A stretch of 25,739 nt of DNA. It comes from Chara braunii (lineage: Eukaryota; Streptophyta; Charophyceae; Charales; Characeae). The stretch is from positions 1,046,473 to 1,072,211 of the forward strand of contig BFEA01000284.1 of assembly GCA_003427395.1 (NCBI GenBank), written 5' to 3'. Under the pieces are notes generated by a model. It was given only the letters and a program-made list of their open reading frames with translations, was not told the origin of the DNA and did not search any database. Shown here piece after piece: positions 1 through 8,899 of the stretch. How positions within the stretch are numbered: the first letter of the stretch is position 1; each line of letters opens with the position of its first letter. The position numbers and the translations under genes were made by a program.

Positions 1-187
1 CTCATGGTGCAGAGCTCGACTCCTTCTAGATTGACAGCCTCAGATTGATCTGACAAATGAAGTTCCTTCTCCACAGAGTCAAGTGGATGGATCACAAGAC
101 GAACGCGGCGTTAATGCAAATGAAGATTCATGCAGCGATGAGAATCACACTTGGTGCGAAATCTGAAATACTAGACTTGAATACGCA

Positions 188-189
<2 letters not shown>

Positions 190-250
<61 letters not shown>
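190..250. repeat. (GA)n microsatellite
   Basis: An uninterrupted GA dinucleotide run of about 61 bp. It creates an artificial Arg-Glu repeat ORF on the + strand. The 189 bases before it contain a short open frame with no recognisable similarity. Confidence 0.97.
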
Positions 251-254
<4 letters not shown>

Positions 255-1180
255 TTTGCACCATACTGATCTGAACGCCTATTATCAAACGACAATGCGA
301 GTCAGACGTCCTTCCCTTGGTTTCTTGTATATGATGGGCTAACAGGGGCCATACTCACATTGGGACTTCCCATAATGTCCCGTATTTACTGGCAGTCCTT
401 GGTGAACGTGAGTGCTAAGGCCTCCAGAAAGAAATCAGTTGAAGAAAACCCTCAGATCTATGCATGTGCCATGACACGAGGGTCGAACCGTGGGGAAAGG
501 CATTTTGCACATACACATCGGATCAGACAAGATGTCCGGAGAACCAACCAACAAATGCCAACCTGTGCATCCCAGTGCTCCCACGCATGCCAAAACGACA
601 TCTCATTATACACATAACACAGCCCCCCACTTGAGAAGTCCGCTCCACACACCCACATCATATTACGAACTGAGTCAGCCGAGCAGAGTCCTCGTTGCTT
701 CCATTTATGTACGTCTCAATGGGACACTCTCTCCTTCGAAGCACAGAAGAGGATTACCCCAATGCAGCTGCAACAGACAGCCTACACTGCCAAATAATCT
801 GCGGGAGCGGCTAAGAAGGCGAGCAGCGCATTCCCGTACCAGCTGCAAGGCACAACTCAGTGGCAACTCCTGCATCGGTGGCACATACCAGATTTAAGCC
901 AACAAATTACTCGACAGTGAACCACTTTTGTCTTCCCATTTTTGGATTTGGGAATTTTGGGGTTCTCAGTTCTCCCGAAGAGACTGCATCATCATGGCAG
1001 AGGCTGTTCCAACTCCCCTTCTACAACACATACAACACATTTAACTGAGGTTTCTTTTCGCGTTTTCTCTCGAGTTCTGCATGCCTGCCATCAGACAACC
1101 AAGCCATAGTCCATTCGCGCCATCTAGGCACACAGGAACCCTAGAACGTGGCACACCGAGTACGGGGAAGCCCGCACTTC
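251..1180. other. Non-coding stretch, no gene seen
   Basis: Only short overlapping ORFs (135 codons or fewer) in several frames. None has recognisable motifs, convincing composition or a family resemblance. No RNA gene or structured repeat was noticed. Confidence 0.6.
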
Positions 1181-1235
1181 GCACTCTGCGTAACATGGCT
1201 ACACACAAATAGAGACAAATGAGACCACTCCCATG

Positions 1236-1292
<57 letters not shown>

Positions 1293-1295
1293 NNN

Positions 1296-1354
<59 letters not shown>

Positions 1355-1408
1355 ACTCTGCGTAACATGGCTACACACATATAGAGCCAAATGAGACAAC
1401 TTCCATGC
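1181..1408. repeat. 56-bp direct duplication around a CA/GA microsatellite with N gap
   Basis: A segment of about 56 bp beginning GCACTCTGCGTAACATGGCT occurs at 1181-1236 and again at 1353-1408 with a few substitutions. Between the copies lie a (CA)n run (1237-1292), three Ns (1293-1295) and a (GA)n run (1296-1353). The pattern fits a tandem duplication with a microsatellite-containing unit of about 172 bp. The Ns are an unresolved assembly join, so the true microsatellite length is unknown. Confidence 0.85.
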
Positions 1409-1411
1409 GAC

Positions 1412-1416
<5 letters not shown>

Positions 1417-1444
<28 letters not shown>

Positions 1445-1483
1445 ACTCCGACACCCAGTGACTCTTACAAAAAAAAAAAAAAA
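1417..1483. repeat. (GA)n and poly-A tracts
   Basis: GA dinucleotide run at 1417-1444, followed by a poly-A tract of about 15 near 1469-1483. It continues the simple-repeat block that starts at 1237. Confidence 0.9.
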
Positions 1484-2106
1484 ATAGGCAGCTCCCAATC
1501 CCTCCCATACCCGGCTACTTTTCAGTGCGCAGTTCTAGACACATCAGGCTTGTCTGATTGGTTTCTTGCACAGCCCAGGGGGAGGGAAGAGGGGTGGGGG
1601 GGAGTAGGGCAGGGGAAGGGTGCAGCTTTCCGTCCAACTGGCATCGTCTCCCTAACAGAATTCATGGTCACTAATACACCTGTATCTGGTCCAAGAAAAG
1701 CATGCCATAATCTTAAAGAGTAGTAAAGTAAAGACCCCTTCCTCCTATTCATGGAAAGATAGTTGGGGTGAGGAAAAACTGTTTATAGATAGATCATGGA
1801 TGTCGACTTGTTTGTGCACAGACCCATTAGGCACCCAAATCAATTGGGTGTTACATGTGTGGAGAGAGACGGGTGTTTCACAACCAACAATCTGGTTTGT
1901 TTGTCTTGACTGAGGATGCTGGAAAGGCACTTTTACCGTTATCTGATATAAAAGCCGCAGCTTTACCATTGCCTCATATAAATTCATTGACGCAAAAGGC
2001 GCAGCTTTCTTCCCTCTCCACCTGTGTATCACTTGCGGCCGCGGCCACGGAGTCAATCCCGGTCCCGGCCAGCGGCCGAGATCTCAGCCGCGGCGGCGGG
2101 GCTTCC
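1484..2106. other. Non-coding stretch with GC-rich block
   Basis: No supported gene. A G-rich patch lies near 1577-1620. A CpG-rich block with GCGGCCGCGGCC-like words lies at about 2035-2105. Short ORFs on both strands have no recognisable features. Confidence 0.5.
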
Positions 2107-2246
2107 GGGAATTTTCCCCACTGAACATTGAATTTTTGTAGTCAATATATCGAGAACTTTAGAACATATCTAATGGGGGAATTTTCCCCACTGAACATTG
2201 AATTTTTGTAGTCAGTATATCGAGAACTTTAGAACATATCTAATGG
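2107..2246. repeat. Tandem duplication, 70-bp unit, two copies
   Basis: The unit starts GGGAATTTTCCCCACTGAAC and ends TAATGG. Copy 1 is 2107-2176 and copy 2 is 2177-2246. I see a single A/G difference between them (GTCAATATAT versus GTCAGTATAT). Such low divergence suggests a recent event. Confidence 0.93.
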
Positions 2247-2367
2247 GTGATTAGGATTGACTTTTGGTTTGTCTATTCCCAGCGCAATGAAGTTAGGGTT
2301 TCTCAAACCCTACAACCCCTGTTTTTTTTTTTCAAACCGGTTAATTTTTTGGCAAAAAATAAATAAA

Positions 2368-2545
2368 AAAACGAAAACTGCCAAAAAGAAAAGAGAAAAA
2401 AATAAACTAAAAAAAGAACACTGCTGATTTCTGAAGGTTTTTTAAACGAAAACTGCCAAAAAGAAAAGAGAAAAAAATAAACTAAAAAAAGATTTTTGTA
2501 ATGACCCGCCATAACACAGACTGAGAACACTGCTGATTTCTGAAG
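2368..2545. repeat. Interleaved A-rich direct repeats
   Basis: An A-rich word beginning ACGAAAACTGCCAAAAAGAA occurs at about 2371 and 2446 (75-bp offset). The adjoining word AACACTGCTGATTTCTGAAG follows copy 1 and recurs near 2526, displaced by about 30 bp of inserted sequence after copy 2. This is a local duplication with a later insertion. Confidence 0.85.
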
Positions 2546-3906
2546 TTCTGCCGATGGAATGGATGCCTTGCTGAGATTCCCGCATTCTGCTGTGTTTTCT
2601 AAGTCTGTATGTGTGCGTGCCTGTTGACTTGCGTGCCTGTCTGAGTGCTTGTCGGCATGAGTGTGTGTGTAACCCGCAAGGGTACTTGCTTGTTTGGTAG
2701 GCCCGTAGGGCCGGTACTTACCTGTGGCCGTGGCATTGAGGGTTGCAGCAGGGCAAAAAAAAAAAGAAGCGGAGCCAGGGGCCCGCGGTGCTTAGAGCAG
2801 TGGAAAAACACTGAAGTAGCAGGTAGGCCGGTACCGCACCCAGTAGCAGTAGATGTGCCAGGTACTCGAGGCCGAGCAGAAGAAGACAAAGTTGGCATTT
2901 TTAGAGGCCCAGTAGCGGTAGGCTAGGTCTAGGCCGGTACCAGTCCATCCAGTCTGAGTCTAGAGCCTGTACGGGCAATATCAGAGTCTGCAATGATGTT
3001 TCCCTCCGAAGGGAGGAGGTACTGGTTGCTTGGGAGGCCGAGCGGCCTGGAAGTCACCGCCCAGGAGGCAAGCAGGCCGCTATATCAAGAGGCCCAGGCA
3101 AGAGCTCGGCCCCATTCTTCAGTGTGCGAGTTGGGCATCACATTGTTGGAGCGCTGGTTGGAAGAGCGCTGGCTGCTACAGCGCTGCTGGGAGGAAGAAG
3201 CCGGGAGCTTCCACCTCGACTATGGTGGAGCTCGACCGGTAGGAGGAGGAGGGAGAAGGGGACCAAGGGGGAGAGTGGCGAGGTACCTACCTGGCTATGG
3301 TGGACATCATCTTCATCACCTTGTTAGGCGCTGCATCTGGAAGGCCCCCGTTGGGGTAGTGCCGCACCAAGGAAGCTCGGGGTAGAATCAGGCATGGCGG
3401 TTCAGTGAGCAGCGGCATAGCTGCTTGAAGCGGCAGCGACATAGCTGCTTTGGGTTGTCCTTTGGACAGGAGGCTGAAGCCTCAGTAGTCCGCCATAGCC
3501 TCGGCCTGCAATGATGACGAGGAAGGAGAAGGGTGGCCATGGCTATGGTGGACCTCATGTTGTGCCTGCAGTAGAAGCGGGATTCGGACATTGATTCTCG
3601 TGCAGCCATTCAACATTATTATTGTTATTTCTTGTTTGAATAAGAGGGGAGGAGATAAGGAGGAGGAGATTGGTTGGCGAGGAAGAAGAGCCTTGTCATG
3701 GTCTATGCTGGAGTACATCATCTTCTTCTTCTTTCTTACTTCTTCTTCTTCTTCTTTCCCTCTCTCTCCTCTCAAGCTCATTCATTTCTTTTGCAATTGG
3801 ACGGCATTGTACTTTCTGATGTATGTATAGTTCGAAATTGGCCAGGATCGTGACATTGGTATTGGACCGGATTCTACTTGCTGGCGAGAGTTGACTTTGC
3901 TGCCAT
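2546..3906. other. Purine-rich non-coding stretch
   Basis: G/A-rich DNA with short degenerate internal repeats. The word CTATGGTGGA recurs near 3222, 3297 and 3545, and AGCTGCTT recurs near 3420-3450. A TTC/CT-rich tract lies at about 3720-3776. Open frames up to 130 codons exist, but their composition follows the base skew and no motif is recognisable. Confidence 0.5.
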
Positions 3907-3908
3907 AA

Positions 3909-3949
3909 CCCTAACCCTAGTGGTAAGGGCTAACCACTTAGGGTTAGGG
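3909..3949. repeat. Hairpin built of telomere-like CCCTAA/TTAGGG units
   Basis: The left arm CCCTAACCCTAGTGG (3909-3923) pairs with CCACTTAGGGTTAGGG (3934-3949), with one bulged base and a 10-nt loop. A further GTTAGGGTTAAG follows at about 3955. The array is far too short to be a telomere. Confidence 0.85.
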
Positions 3950-5356
3950 CGGAAGTTAGGGTTAAGTGGGGCAGCGCAGTAAAAGGAAGCTGCTCCCACC
4001 TGTCAGGGCCGTGTAGGGTCGATACTAGACCCGGCCAGGTTGCTTGAGTGCATGTTTGTGGTGGCGAGACACAAGGTGGGACTTCGTGACGCAACTTGAG
4101 AGAGGCGACAGTGAAGGGCACCTACAACTTGAATCTGGACTTCAAGGAAGACGAGGAGTGACTTTAGGGTTCCCCTCAAGTTAGGCGAGCTTGAGGGTGG
4201 CAGCCATATCTGCACCTACGGACTGCAAGTTGCTGCTTTGATCTTCAACATCGACGGGGGATCCGGCTTTGTACTTTGGGGTAGATGTTGACCCTCCTAG
4301 ATGATAGGATACTAGTGTAGAGGATGCTAATTGGGTCAGGAGGACTATGTGAGAGGGGGGTGAGTTCTTTCACGGCAAGAGCCCGGCCACTCAGGTAAGG
4401 ACCGTGCCGCCAGGGTGCCCATCTGTGTGTGCAAGGAAGTGACTGCCTGTTGGGGCTTCTTGGGTTCTTCTTCCATCCTCCATAGTCTTGATTGTGTGTG
4501 AGGTGTGTGAACTGCTTACTCACCTGACGAGTGAATGAATGGAGTGTCTTGCTTGCCATGCTATATATCTCTACAGTGCTTTGTTTATTTCATTCTGAAC
4601 GGCTGTAGTCTGTAGGTTCTTTCTGGGGCTAAATTTCGTTTTTCAATTCGGTAGGGGCAGAAAGTAGGTCTTTGTGGAACTCTTGTTGGTTGGGACCCGG
4701 TTCTGACTCCACTGGGACCATTTGGAACTTAGTGGGACCGGGCCCAAACAAGAAGGGGCCCTCAGGCCCAAATTTGTTGACGCCAGTTACCTCGCTCTAT
4801 CTGATGGGGACTCGGAGTTCATGCTTTCGGACCAGGACACTCGCTACTGAGGGGATCTTAGCTGAGACGTTTTATCAGACTTTACCGCACGATCCGCCGC
4901 CTAACTCGCACCTTGGAGACCACTCAATTCTCTCTTGCATTTACGTAGTACACTTTTAATTTGATTTGGTGTGTCTTCACGGAGCTGAGTCCGGCTAGGC
5001 TTGAGAGGACCTCATACGTAGTTAGACCAGACTGTGTAGCGGAATCAGATCTCTCTAATCTTTTTTTTTTTTTTTTTTTTTTTTGANTTTTGACTGCTTT
5101 CCTGTCCAAATGAATTGCCGCTCCAGCTAGGAGTTTTACCTTCTCTTCTGATTGATTTCAAACTGTTTCTTTCACTGGGTTCGTTAAATGCCTGTGTCTA
5201 CACGATCGCAAACGAGAGAGCGAGAGAGAGAGAAGAGAGAAGTTTCTGAGTGTTGCTCTTGAGGGAGTGAGGAGAGGGAAGAGGAGTGTTCGTCCCGAAA
5301 GTGTGAGGAAGTACGGACCCCTTTTGAGAGACTTATTAACACCCTCATCCTCCATC
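3950..5356. other. Non-coding stretch upstream of gag
   Basis: No gene supported. It contains a poly-T run with one N (about 5061-5087) and a GA-rich patch (about 5214-5242). Part of it could be the 5' LTR or leader of the retroelement starting at 5357. I found no convincing LTR boundary or tRNA primer-binding site. Confidence 0.45.
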
Positions 5357-6984
5357 ATGGCGTCTGCAACAGAATGAAAGTTGCAAATGGACGTTGCCCC
5401 TGAGGCAGAAAAAGCGCAGTACCTATTCTTCTATGAGAAAGCATTGAAGAGGGAAGAGGAAGAAAAGGAGAAGGAGAGGGAAGACAAAGTAAAGGCTCAT
5501 GAAGTCGTCTTCAGTACCGTGCCCGCCTTAACTGATGTTGAGGTGGAAGAGAAGACTGTCCCACTCCTCAGGGCTTTAGTAGAAGTCCGGGCTGTTGAAA
5601 ACCATACTGGCCAACTCACAAAGGTGTTCGACGAACTCAAGAAGTTGCGCGAGGATATGGCCCGGATGGCGCAGTAGCACCGTGACCAGCTGCAACAGTT
5701 TGTTAACTTGCAGTCGCCCCAAAATGTCCTTCCGCCTGCTTACCCTGCTTCTAGTGCTGCGTGTCAGTCCGTTCTTGCCTCTTTAACCGTGTCTTTTTCT
5801 TCTTCCTCCTTTTCTTTGAGTGTGACCAACAACCTAACTGGATCTGCTGCAGGTCCAGAACCCGCTGTTGCTACTGCTGCTGATGCAGCGGCAGGTGGCA
5901 GTGAGGGCATTCTGGAACTCTTGCAGCCCCGAATTCGGACCCAGCAACCGCTGGTCCTAGTTGCAACTTTCCTTACATAGATAGAAAGGGGGCACAAATT
6001 TCATCTAAATACGACGGAAAGAACGACATTGAATCCTGGATCAGCTCTATGCGATCCTACTTTGATGTGTTGGGGACACTCCAGTTACTCAGTCGTCGGT
6101 CCTAGGGACCAATGTGGAACCCGCCGTAACTTGCCCGTAAGGGGTTTCTTAGAAATCTAAGTTGTGCAAGCAGGCTATAAAAGAATAGATCTCAACAAAT
6201 GGTTGAAGGCTACGCCTGTAGCCACACTCGAGGAACTCTTGATCAAACAATATGTTGATCCACATGCTGCAGCGAAAGCTAGACTTAAGCTTGACAAGCT
6301 CAAGCACAGCAAGTGGACCGGCACCATGCATAGTCTGCAGCAGTACGTCGGTAAACTTTTTGCTACTCCTGATTTGGACACTCGGATGACTGCGCAGTCT
6401 TGCTTGGATGTACGGTCCCTTTTACTATAACATATCGTCTGGGCCTCGGACTCATAGCGTATACAGATTGGCTTACCCTCATGCGGGACTTAGCAAGCTG
6501 GAGGCACAAGACCTCCCGGGTGTATCGGGTGGCAAAAAGGTCACCGACCGCAAACGGTTTTCAAGCAGCAACCGTTTTTCAGCGCACGATCTACTTGAGG
6601 ATGACGAGGAGACCTTCACAGAGGATCCTTCTCTTGATGACGATCAAGAGCAAAGCTGCGAGGCATCTTGCTCTTCGTCAACTCATGAGTCTGAATATGT
6701 AAATGATGAAGAATCCATGAATGCCTTAAAAAAGACTGCTTTCAAAAGTAAGGGATCGAGGACCACAGTGAAGAACAATACTAACACCATTCTCCTTCCC
6801 AAGGGAGCCAAGATTTCACCGAAACCGGAAGATCCTGCCATAAAACCATGGGCTGGTCTCCGGATAAGTGAAAGTGAGTGGAAACACAGGGTGAAGAAAG
6901 GGGTTTGCCTGCATTGCACCAAACCGGGACACTCAGTCCAACATTGCTTCAGATTGCAGCAGGGAAAACAACAACTGGGGTAGA
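5357..6984 (+). pseudogene. gag: Broken LTR-retrotransposon gag (capsid and nucleocapsid) without pol
   Basis: Gag packages retroelement RNA into cytoplasmic particles. The frame starts at ATG 5357 and meets an in-frame TGA at 5375. It continues through a charged Glu/Lys coiled-coil-like stretch (about 5430-5510), a TAG at 5675 and a Ser/Ala-rich linker to a stop near 5980. The capsid-like part resumes in other frames: SSKYDGKNDIESWISSMRSY at about 6001-6060, a shift near 6075, another near 6137, and a TAA at 6158. The next segment, about 6164-6400, ends in helical LEELLIKQYVDP-type sequence. A final shift near 6408 opens 191 codons with an acidic linker and a C-terminal CCHC knuckle. The layout matches Ty3/gypsy-type gag (retrotrans_gag plus zinc knuckle). 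At least three nonsense codons and three to four frameshifts make it non-functional. Protease, reverse transcriptase and integrase are absent downstream. GC-rich unrelated DNA begins directly after the knuckle, so the element is truncated. Confidence 0.8.
6906..6947 (+). other. CCHC zinc knuckle of gag
   Basis: The segment VCLHCTKPGHSVQHC fits C-X2-C-X4-H-X4-C exactly, with all four zinc ligands intact. This is the nucleocapsid RNA-binding motif of retroelement Gag. It lies about ten residues before the stop, the usual place in a separate gag ORF. Confidence 0.93.
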
Positions 6985-7170
6985 GACATCATCAGCACAC
7001 TCTACCTACGTGACACCGTCGACCGCGGATCATGTGACCTCGGTCGCGGCCGAGGAGGCCGGCCACGGGCCCGCGGCCGAGTTTGCGCACGGCCGCGACA
7101 GGCTCAGGCAGGGGCGCGCGCGGGAAAACGGCGCGTGCGCGTGGCCTGCGCACGTCGGCCGTTATCACCC
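6985..7170. other. GC-rich CpG block
   Basis: Very CpG-rich DNA with many overlapping GCGGCCG, GGCCGGCC and GCGCGCGC words. It includes the stem CCTCGG/CCGAGG near 7038-7056. It starts abruptly where gag ends, which may mark an insertion or deletion junction. Confidence 0.6.
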
Positions 7171-7879
7171 TGTTAAAAAAAATAATAATAATAATAATAA
7201 AAAATTTGGGGGGTGGTTTTGGGCGTGTGACAAAAATAAAAATAAAAATAAAAATAAAATAAAAAAATTGATTGATAGATTGATTGATTCATGTTGTGTG
7301 CTTCCGGCTTTGAGCGAGACCCTTCAATTACGGTCTTCGTCGGTCCCCGGTCTTAGGAATCTTTTATTTTGATTCGGAACAACAAAGAATCATGCAAATA
7401 ATAATCACAAAATGCTGATATGTCATGCATACATCAGTTTGTCAATTTACTAACTTTGAGAACTGTGACAACATCATTAGAGAACATGATCACCAAACAA
7501 AACGATGTAATCCATACAAGACTGACTGACTCGAGCAAAGACAAGGGTAAATGAGGGAAGAATGAGAACTCATAATAGTCTTAGAGAGTACACATGCAGA
7601 GAGCACGACCAACAGTAGTCAGGAGTTATCACTCATCCCTCTGAATCTCACACTCAATCTTTTTTTTCTGTTGCATGTCTCTTGTGTTTCCGGCCAAGTC
7701 TCTGTACTCCCTGAAACTTCTGGTCTCTAGATGTAGAGCCACATGAACCCTGCAAGTCCCGAGCACTTCCGGCCAAGTCCCATGATACGAAAGTCGACCA
7801 TAGCACAAAACTCCTCCCATAAAGTAGGAAGATATGGTTGAGAGATGATCCCTCGTATGAGGTGCTGGAACTCTGATGG
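7171..7879. other. Low-complexity and unassigned DNA
   Basis: An (AAT)n run at about 7180-7200, an (AAAAT)n run at about 7230-7262 and an ATTG/ATAG repeat at about 7268-7290. The rest is mixed sequence without a recognisable gene. A 63-codon minus-strand frame (7629-7820) has no family signal. Confidence 0.5.
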
Positions 7880-8146
7880 TTATGTCAATGCCTCGTAATC
7901 AATCGCCGCAGGAGAGATATACATCTTGGCTAGTTCTACCAAGTCTCCCAAACAAGAACCGTCTGTGAGAAGGAAGGGAACTGGAGATCTAGGATAGTCA
8001 GAGCAGAGTTTTGGCCCGAAGCTACGGATCAGCTTTGTCCCACTCTCATCGAGTTTTTTTTTTCTCTTCTCAAGGTACCTGACAGCAGTGTCGTACCCCC
8101 GTTCATCGTTCACGGGGTCCGTGAATGCGGGCCGGCCACCGGTCAC
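7880..8146 (-). CDS. Unassigned short ORF (88 aa), doubtful
   Basis: I do not recognise it. It is a hydrophilic, fairly balanced open frame with a Lys-rich stretch (YLEKRKKKLDE) and a helical C-terminus (LGDLVELAKMYIS). Its 5' end falls inside the GC-rich palindrome cluster at 8111-8162, so the annotated start is probably not native. It could be an exon, a fragment of a decayed mobile element, or chance. Confidence 0.22.
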   Translation of the reverse strand: MTGGRPAFTDPVNDERGYDTAVRYLEKRKKKLDESGTKLIRSFGPKLCSDYPRSPVPFLLTDGSCLGDLVELAKMYISPAAIDYEALT

Positions 8147-8162
8147 GGAAAACGTGACCGGT
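8111..8162. repeat. GC-rich hairpins (GGTCACG/CGTGACC)
   Basis: Two adjacent inverted repeats. CACGG-GGT-CCGTG lies at 8111-8123. ACCGGTCACG (8138-8147) pairs perfectly with CGTGACCGGT (8153-8162) across the loop GAAAA. The same words recur at 8807-8890. Confidence 0.85.
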
Positions 8163-8414
8163 TAAAGTTCACGGCGTTCGCACTGAGCGGGAACTTCGTT
8201 TTTTTTTTTTTTTTGGCTGGTAGTGGTATAGTTTCTTAGCACATACGTGTGGCTGGTGTCAACGGGCACCTGCCCATATTTTTATTTTTATTTTTCGATC
8301 TGAATATATTTTATTTTTTTTTTTGAAAAAAAATAAAAAAACTCCTATCTTCCGCGACGTGCAATACCACAGGAAAAAAAAAAAAAAAACAACGCCCTCC
8401 TCGTTTCGCGAGAG

Positions 8415-8416
<2 letters not shown>

Positions 8417-8509
<93 letters not shown>

Positions 8510-8513
8510 NNNN

Positions 8514-8575
<62 letters not shown>
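8417..8575. repeat. (GT)n-(GA)n compound microsatellite with N gap
   Basis: (GT)n at 8417-8467 passes directly into (GA)n at 8467-8509. Four Ns (8510-8513) follow, then (GA)n to about 8575. The Ns show that assembly joined two reads inside the repeat, so its length is unreliable. The reading frames through it are artefacts. Confidence 0.96.
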
Positions 8576-8579
<4 letters not shown>

Positions 8580-8806
8580 AGAACAGGTAAGTCTCCATCC
8601 TCGCGGTTGACCTCATGGGAGCAAAATCGAATGCATCTACCGCTAAAACATGGAAATACACATGTATTCATTTCCAAGGAAAAAAAAACAAAATGTTTTT
8701 TTTTTTTTTTCTGTGTTTTGAAGCTATGGGGTCTTATTTGGCCCTTGCACCACCTCGATCGCGCCCCGACCCCGACAGCCTGGGCCGCCACGTGGCCGCC
8801 AGAGGC

Positions 8807-8876
8807 GTGAACGGCCGTTCACAGAAATCGGGGCCCGTGAACGGTCGGTCACGTTCAGGTGACCGGCGCCGGTCAC
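8807..8876. repeat. Two perfect GC-rich palindromes
   Basis: GTGAACGGCCGTTCAC (8807-8822) and GTGACCGGCGCCGGTCAC (8859-8876) are perfect self-complements. Further GTGAACGG, GGTCACGTTCA and CACGTTCACGGG words lie around them. With 8111-8162 they flank the GT/GA microsatellite. Confidence 0.88.
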
Positions 8877-8899
8877 GTTCACGGGTCAGGCACTGCCTG

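Noticed and set aside
57-269. ORF with Arg-Glu repeats, and similar Ser-Leu, Cys-Val or Thr-His repeat ORFs at 1041-1498 and 8311-8791
   Set aside because: They are translations of GA, CA and GT microsatellites, some crossing N gaps. No unique protein sequence supports them.
2993-3385. 130-codon + strand ORF and overlapping frames
   Set aside because: All three + frames are partly open because the DNA is purine-rich and poor in stop codons. No motif is visible.
3909-3960. Telomere or chromosome end
   Set aside because: Only two units per arm, in opposite orientations, within ordinary sequence.
5357-6984. Stop-codon recoding or programmed frameshifting in gag
   Set aside because: TGA, TAG and TAA all occur, along with several shifts at positions without typical slippery contexts. 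Decay explains this better.
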